DNA of 64,000 nt, from positions 106,402 to 170,401 of the forward strand of contig JAUSND010000027.1 in the NCBI GenBank assembly GCA_030646295.1, written 5' to 3'. Below the pieces are notes generated by a model. The model did not search any database. It worked only from the letters and a program-made list of their open reading frames with translations, and had not been told where the DNA came from. Positions 59,586-64,000 of this stretch are shown here, piece after piece. Every line of letters begins with the position of its first letter. The stretch's first letter is position 1. Position numbers and translations under genes: made by a program. The DNA is from Moraxellaceae bacterium (GTDB taxonomy: Bacteria > Pseudomonadota > Gammaproteobacteria > Pseudomonadales > Moraxellaceae).

Positions 59586-61757
59586 TTACGGGCTCTTACT
59601 AAGCAAAAACTGAACGATGGAAGAGTTTTTACGCCGCGACGCGACCCAGAGTGCATCTCTCCGGTCAAATGCTGATCTCTCTTCGTTCAGTGTGAGGTTG
59701 GGGTCGCCTCTGTACGCCAACTGGAGCTGAAGTAAGGGTAAATGACCGATAGCTGCAGCATAAAGTGTGGGTGTCCAGTTTTCCCCATTGCTATCAAGCT
59801 TGCGCCTATTCGGATCGCTGCCACACATCAGAAGTGTTTCAATTGCTGCAACTATTTTGGCCGGGTCCCCTGCCATTTGCTGGGAGTGCGCCATAAACAC
59901 ATTTCGCTTCCACTCCTCAGCCAGATGAGGAAGCATAAAGGCTTGGCGAGTAGCGGCTAGGTCTTCAGGGCTAATCGCCCCCCGCCTGGCATCGTGAATA
60001 TCCGGACTGCCCTTGCCGGACAAGTAGTTTTTGAGGCTTTCTGCCTGCATTCCGGGTATTGAGGCGCGCGCAAAACGGTTCAGTGCATGAAACAATGCCG
60101 AGGCGGCATTGGCACAGGGAGCCTCCAGGTCAGCCCCGCAATCAACCAGTCGCCTGATCGCGGCTGTATCAGCGAGGTCGATCGCAAGCTTCAAGGGGGT
60201 TTCGCGAGAAACGCCGAAGGGCCGATTTGCGGTCTCCGCAGAAAGGCTGCAGACTTTTGCCGAAGGTTCACCAGTATCTTCAAGTCTGAGGAGTTCGTAG
60301 AGAATATCCTTTCCTCTTCGCTCGGCACGGCGCAGTGCAATACTCAGTCCGGATTCACCAGACTCCTCTATGTAGATGTTAATGTCCCCTCCGGCTCGCA
60401 CGATCTTCTGGACGTCTTCTAGGCTTCCTCGCAGGATGGCATCCATGAAAAGAGTTCTGCGCGTGCCACCGTCATTGAATTTCTTCTTCCGATTTGGATA
60501 AGCCAACGCTTCATTGTTGAGTTCAAATTCTTCACCAATGATTTCCGGTCCAAGTGTCAGTCGTTCCTGTACGGCGCGTCGGGGTGAAAATCGAGATTCG
60601 AATGCTGCGCTCAGGCGGCGCATTTCCACTGCATCAAGCTCCCTGTAGGGGAGAGGGGCTGTGCCCAGCAAATAGGTCATGTCCCAATAGTGTTTGGCTG
60701 ACACTTTGTCTGCAGTTCCAGCAGCGAATATCAATGCTTCGTCGAGAAGATGGGTCTGGTATTCCGCACTATTCCACCAAAGTAAGGAAACTGCGATTTT
60801 ATACTGGCTGAGTGCCTCCTCATCCCGTCCACCTATCGCAGCAATCCGTGCACGATTATGAGTCAAGCGTGCCAAACTTCTGGTGCGCAGCGGGCCATCC
60901 AGCAAGGAAACAAGGTCTTCTATTTGCTTCAACAAGGAAGTGGCCGTCGTGGAATTGAGAGGTTTTTGCGAAAGAACTAAAAGCAGCTCTTCCTCATCCC
61001 GGTTCGCATTTGTTAATGGCGTTGCCTGTTTAACCTGCCACGAAGCTTTTGTGAGCTGCTCATGGGCAAGAAGGGGATTCCACTTTGGCGAGGCGCGGAG
61101 GAGGGAGGCGAGCTTGGTACGCCACTCGCTATCCATTGATTGTGCGGCAATGGCTACCATCAGCCAGCCGGCGGCTGACTCTGCATCCTTCGGCTCTTTC
61201 TTTGTTAGAAGCGCCTTGTTGGGGTGCAGGCGTTCAATTCTTGCGCCATCGCGCCAGCGCTGGAACGTACGTTCATCGACTTTGGTGATGTGCTCAATGT
61301 CACTCAAAGTAACTCCGCTCCATTCAATCCATTCGGCAAATGGCGCCTGCAAAAATTTGGTGAGTGGCGGGCCTGGTATGGTCCGTGATGCTCGAACAAG
61401 AAGATCGAGGATCAAGGGTGTGCCGAATAGATTGAGGAATAGAGTGCGTCCTTCCTCGATCGGTAGAAGCCCGACATCAATATTTTGAACGATGTGCCGG
61501 ATATGAGCGGTGAGCTGAAGCCAGTGTGTTTGGATGAGGTCGCCCCAAGCGGTACCGCATTTTGCGTGTACCAGTTCCAGAGCCCTCGTCTCCAGTGTTT
61601 CAAGCAGGCGGCAATGGGCGCCTGGACGACCTTCAGCGGCTAGGTCATCGAGATCTTTGTCCAGTCCCAAGTCATCAAATGCCGGCCTGAGTCCTGCTCG
61701 GGTAATGAGTTCGCGAAGTGCCTCGCCCAGCCGGGGGATGGCAGTTGTGTCTGTCAT
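59586..61757 (-). CDS. Ankyrin-repeat protein of 723 residues, unknown function
   Basis: A 723-residue soluble protein. An N-terminal alpha-helical domain (about residues 1-300) contains a helix-turn-helix-like piece (VTLSDIEHITKVDERTFQRW). A TPR-like middle region follows, then ankyrin repeats near residues 460-723 (TPLKLAIDLADTAAIRRLVD, SIVQFLLSK). The ATG at 61,757 is chosen because the open frame to 61,880 is lower-quality. No signal peptide. It is 96 bases upstream of the HicA-like gene on the same strand. Confidence 0.75.
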   Translation of the reverse strand: MTDTTAIPRLGEALRELITRAGLRPAFDDLGLDKDLDDLAAEGRPGAHCRLLETLETRALELVHAKCGTAWGDLIQTHWLQLTAHIRHIVQNIDVGLLPIEEGRTLFLNLFGTPLILDLLVRASRTIPGPPLTKFLQAPFAEWIEWSGVTLSDIEHITKVDERTFQRWRDGARIERLHPNKALLTKKEPKDAESAAGWLMVAIAAQSMDSEWRTKLASLLRASPKWNPLLAHEQLTKASWQVKQATPLTNANRDEEELLLVLSQKPLNSTTATSLLKQIEDLVSLLDGPLRTRSLARLTHNRARIAAIGGRDEEALSQYKIAVSLLWWNSAEYQTHLLDEALIFAAGTADKVSAKHYWDMTYLLGTAPLPYRELDAVEMRRLSAAFESRFSPRRAVQERLTLGPEIIGEEFELNNEALAYPNRKKKFNDGGTRRTLFMDAILRGSLEDVQKIVRAGGDINIYIEESGESGLSIALRRAERRGKDILYELLRLEDTGEPSAKVCSLSAETANRPFGVSRETPLKLAIDLADTAAIRRLVDCGADLEAPCANAASALFHALNRFARASIPGMQAESLKNYLSGKGSPDIHDARRGAISPEDLAATRQAFMLPHLAEEWKRNVFMAHSQQMAGDPAKIVAAIETLLMCGSDPNRRKLDSNGENWTPTLYAAAIGHLPLLQLQLAYRGDPNLTLNEERSAFDRRDALWVASRRKNSSIVQFLLSKSP

Positions 61758-61770
61758 GAGAGCGGTACCC

Positions 61771-61801
61771 AAGGGCTGGAAGCAGGGTGCTTCCAGCCCT
61801 T
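61771..61801. terminator. Hairpin between the SMP-like and ankyrin genes
   Basis: A perfect 12-bp stem AAGGGCTGGAAG/CTTCCAGCCCTT with a 7-nt loop, directly behind the small SMP-like gene on the minus strand. No T run follows, so it could be a weak terminator or an RNA-stability element. Confidence 0.5.
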
Positions 61802-61809
61802 GCCTGAAC

Positions 61810-61974
61810 TTACTGCGAGCCGTTTTTGGCAGCCGCGCGCTGAGCGGTTGCTGCGAAGGAGTCAGCGGATACCTTGCCACCGTTTGCCTTTGCTGTCGTG
61901 CTCATGATGCGTGCCGCAGCATCTGTGGTCATCGGGGTGTGGGAGGCCTTACCGGCCTTCGAGGACTTGCTCAT
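61810..61974 (-). CDS. 54-residue seed-maturation-protein (SMP)-like protein
   Basis: A short gene. The translation starts MSKSSKAGKASHTP, continues with MTTDAAARIMSTTAKANGG and ends FAATAQRAAAKNGSQ. The pattern AAARI-x-S-x-x-AKANGG...SFAA-x-AQ-x-AA resembles the SMP domain (Pfam PF04927) found in plant seed proteins and small bacterial proteins. AAGGAAGAACTCC precedes the ATG. Very Ala/Lys/Ser-rich, probably disordered. Function unknown. Confidence 0.75.
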   Translation of the reverse strand: MSKSSKAGKASHTPMTTDAAARIMSTTAKANGGKVSADSFAATAQRAAAKNGSQ

Positions 61975-62225
61975 GGAGTTCTTCCTTTGTGGTTTGCCGA
62001 ATTGGCAATGCCATCCTCTCCTGGCATCGGGTTGGCCTTGTAGGCATGCGTCCGAAAAGAATTATGGTTTTTTTCGCAGCTGCGACAAGGTTGGTATGGG
62101 GGAACCGCTAAGTTGCTGAATTTAAAAGGAAGAGCGGCTCTCTCTGGCTTATGCAGAATCGGCTCAATTGTTTAGTTGTTACCTAAATCGACCTGCGAAC
62201 AGTCGTACTACCCATACCGGCAGCC

Positions 62226-62903
62226 CTAACGCCTGACACCAGCTCGCAATGCGTCCGGGCTTGCCTTGAAGATCGTCACTGGCGCCACTTTGATCAGCTC
62301 TCTTGCGCTTGCAACAGGCACCGACAACCAGTCCTTCCAAGTGTCTTCCTCCAGCACCACCACCATGCGCTTGTCCTGCGCATCAGGTGGCAGTTTGGGA
62401 TCTGGCTTGTGCATCTTGCTCATCAGCGGATGATGATCCGCATTCATGGTCAGCATGGTGTAGCTCTCAAAGAGCTCGCCCGTGCTCTTGTCGACCCAGG
62501 TATTCCACAGGCCGGCCAGACCGAAGGCGTCGCCATCAGCGCGCTCGAATTTCCACCAGACATTTTTGCCGGACTCCCAACAAGGCTCCCAGAACGTTGC
62601 CACCGGAATGATGCAGCGCTGACCACGCGCCCAGGGCTGGCGAAAGCTGGCCTTGGCTTCGAGTTCTTCCGAGCGGGCATTGTTGGTGCTGTAGGGCAGG
62701 TGATGGGTGTTGGCAAAGCTGGGAATCAGTCCCCATTGGCCCTTCACAAGTTCACGACCAGAGGTGCCGTCATTTGGTGACTGGCGAACAAACCAGCCCT
62801 GGCTGCGCGGAAAGACATCTGCCGGGTGATAGTCGGCACGAACTCCCACACCAAACTGGCGCGCAATCTGGGTGGCAGTGGCTGGAGTGTACATGTTGCA
62901 CAT
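62226..62903 (-). CDS. SOS response-associated peptidase (SRAP/HMCES type)
   Basis: A 225-residue SRAP protein. Cys2 (MCNMY) is the catalytic residue that links covalently to abasic sites in single-stranded DNA once Met1 is removed. Also seen are the N/E positions in TNNARSEELEAKASF and the active-site His region MTMNADHHPLMSKMH. It lies 20 bases after umuC on the same strand and is expected to be co-expressed in SOS. Confidence 0.92.
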   Translation of the reverse strand: MCNMYTPATATQIARQFGVGVRADYHPADVFPRSQGWFVRQSPNDGTSGRELVKGQWGLIPSFANTHHLPYSTNNARSEELEAKASFRQPWARGQRCIIPVATFWEPCWESGKNVWWKFERADGDAFGLAGLWNTWVDKSTGELFESYTMLTMNADHHPLMSKMHKPDPKLPPDAQDKRMVVVLEEDTWKDWLSVPVASARELIKVAPVTIFKASPDALRAGVRR

Positions 62904-62923
62904 GGGGTCACCCTATCGACTAT

Positions 62924-64000
62924 CTACGTCCGCGCCGTCCTTATGTCTGCCCAACTGCTCATGTAGGCCGGTGATCGCATTTTAGACTGCATCTGCCATG
63001 AGCGGTGACTCCCTCCTTCTGCAGAGAGATACACCGTGCCTCTGCCCTGGCGTTGATTGATGACATCGATTGTCTGCATCAGTCGCTTGCTGGCATCACT
63101 GTCGGTTACGTCAAACAGGTCTTCCTGCTGGACATCTTGATTGACTAGATCCGTCAGCATGACGCCTGCCTTCTTGTAATTGATGTCAGGAATATAGAGG
63201 TCTTTCAGGCCGGCGAGGGCGGCGGCAATCAGCTTGCGAGTGTCTTGCGTGGGCATGACCAGTGGTACCACCCGCGAGGCGCTGTACGGAGTGTCCTGCT
63301 CGCGGAACGGATTGCTATGGGCAAACACGGTCAGCGTGTGTGCACTCAGGCCTTCCTTGCGCAGCTTTTCACCGGCACGGGTCACGTAATGCACGACAGC
63401 CTCACGCAGATCGTCATAGCGGGTGACGAGTGTGCCGAACGAACGGCTGACCATGATTTGTTGCTTGGGAGGTGCGACATCCTCCAAAGACAAACAGCTG
63501 GTGCCCTGCAGCTCTGAGACCGTACGTGCCAGGACCACACTGAAGTGGTCTTTGATGGCGTCGGGGTCGCAGCGCTGTAGATCCCTGACGGTAAAAATGC
63601 CTTGGCGACAAAGTTTGTCGCTAATGCGCCTGCCAACCCCCCAGACTTCCCCGACACGGATTTTGCCAAGCAGACTGTCTTCCTGCTCTCTGGTCAGTGC
63701 TTCCAGATTGAAGACTCCCCGGCACTTTCGACTTTTCTTGGCAATGTGATTGGCGAGCTTGGCCCGTGTCTTGGTGCTGGCGATGCCGACGCAGACCGGG
63801 ATGTGGGTCCACTGCAGGACACGGGCATGCATCTTTCGTCCGAGAGCGACCGGATCAGCAATGCCTGTCATGTCCAGAAAAGACTCATCAATGGAGTAGA
63901 CCTCCTGACCCGGGGCCATGTCGCGAAGGATGCTCATGACCCGGTTGCTCATGATTCCGTACAGGGCATAGTTGCTGGAGCGGGCGACGAGCCCATGACT
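62924..64000 (-). CDS. umuC: UmuC, Y-family DNA polymerase V subunit, 5' end outside
   Basis: The last about 358 residues of UmuC, running off the right edge. Visible: ARSSNYALYGIMSNRVMSIL, the catalytic-acid motif YSIDESFLDMTG, the helix-hairpin-helix-like GRRISDKLCRQGI, and the C-terminal SPAYMSSWADI. The frame is open across 63,952-64,000, so the ATG at 63,952 is internal. About 60 N-terminal residues are missing. UmuC performs translesion synthesis with UmuD'. Confidence 0.93.
   Translation of the reverse strand, partial: SHGLVARSSNYALYGIMSNRVMSILRDMAPGQEVYSIDESFLDMTGIADPVALGRKMHARVLQWTHIPVCVGIASTKTRAKLANHIAKKSRKCRGVFNLEALTREQEDSLLGKIRVGEVWGVGRRISDKLCRQGIFTVRDLQRCDPDAIKDHFSVVLARTVSELQGTSCLSLEDVAPPKQQIMVSRSFGTLVTRYDDLREAVVHYVTRAGEKLRKEGLSAHTLTVFAHSNPFREQDTPYSASRVVPLVMPTQDTRKLIAAALAGLKDLYIPDINYKKAGVMLTDLVNQDVQQEDLFDVTDSDASKRLMQTIDVINQRQGRGTVYLSAEGGSHRSWQMQSKMRSPAYMSSWADIRTART

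Overview
The window is chromosomal DNA from a moderately GC-rich gammaproteobacterium. The most likely placement is Pseudomonadales, possibly a Moraxellaceae-like lineage. That rests on general resemblance of protein sequences and gene order (plsX-fabDG-acpP-fabF-pabC-mltG-tmk-holB-pilZ-tatD; lexA near topA; tusDCBE-ybiB), not on any search. A canonical lexA with its own LexA box argues against Acinetobacter itself, which lacks LexA.

Left part (1-38,966), core genome. It opens with the fatty-acid synthesis operon running into folate, cell-wall and replication genes and ending at tatD (1-8789). Then come a TetR regulator, etfBA, a Tat-exported small protein paired with a GMC oxidoreductase, lexA (minus strand), a MOSC protein, two uncharacterised genes leading into topA, a LOG-family protein coupled to an L,D-transpeptidase, and tRNA-Val/tRNA-Asp behind a near-consensus promoter. 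A 1311-residue PilZ-DUF1631-GGDEF-EAL protein, a YceI protein, two acyl-CoA dehydrogenases, the tusDCBE-ybiB sulfur-relay operon and a pirin follow. A cyclic-di-GMP-I riboswitch (about 33,312-33,405) precedes a secreted M11-like zinc metalloprotease. Next to it are a membrane-anchored protein and a secreted repeat protein. PilZ, the EAL protein and the riboswitch together suggest c-di-GMP control of secreted or surface proteins.

Right part (39,231-64,000), accessory region. A P4-type tyrosine integrase is followed by heavy-metal cargo: a small secreted protein, czcCBA, a Zn/Cd/Pb-type P-ATPase, a DUF3703 protein and YnfA. A dead IS21-family end comes next. Then follows a likely mobility/replication module: a MatP-like DNA-binding protein, a winged-helix protein, an inovirus Gp2-like protein whose ribosome site lies in a hairpin, an AlpA-type regulator and a HerA/FtsK-like ATPase. 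Beyond it are a GlxA-type regulator divergent from a GST/NTF2-like/MAPEG/cupin cluster, a monooxygenase-like protein, an orphan HicA-like protein, a 723-residue ankyrin protein, a 54-residue seed-maturation-like protein, and an SRAP-umuC pair running off the right edge. I could not find the attachment-site repeats, so the element's boundaries are open.

No CRISPR array, rRNA or intact insertion sequence was seen.
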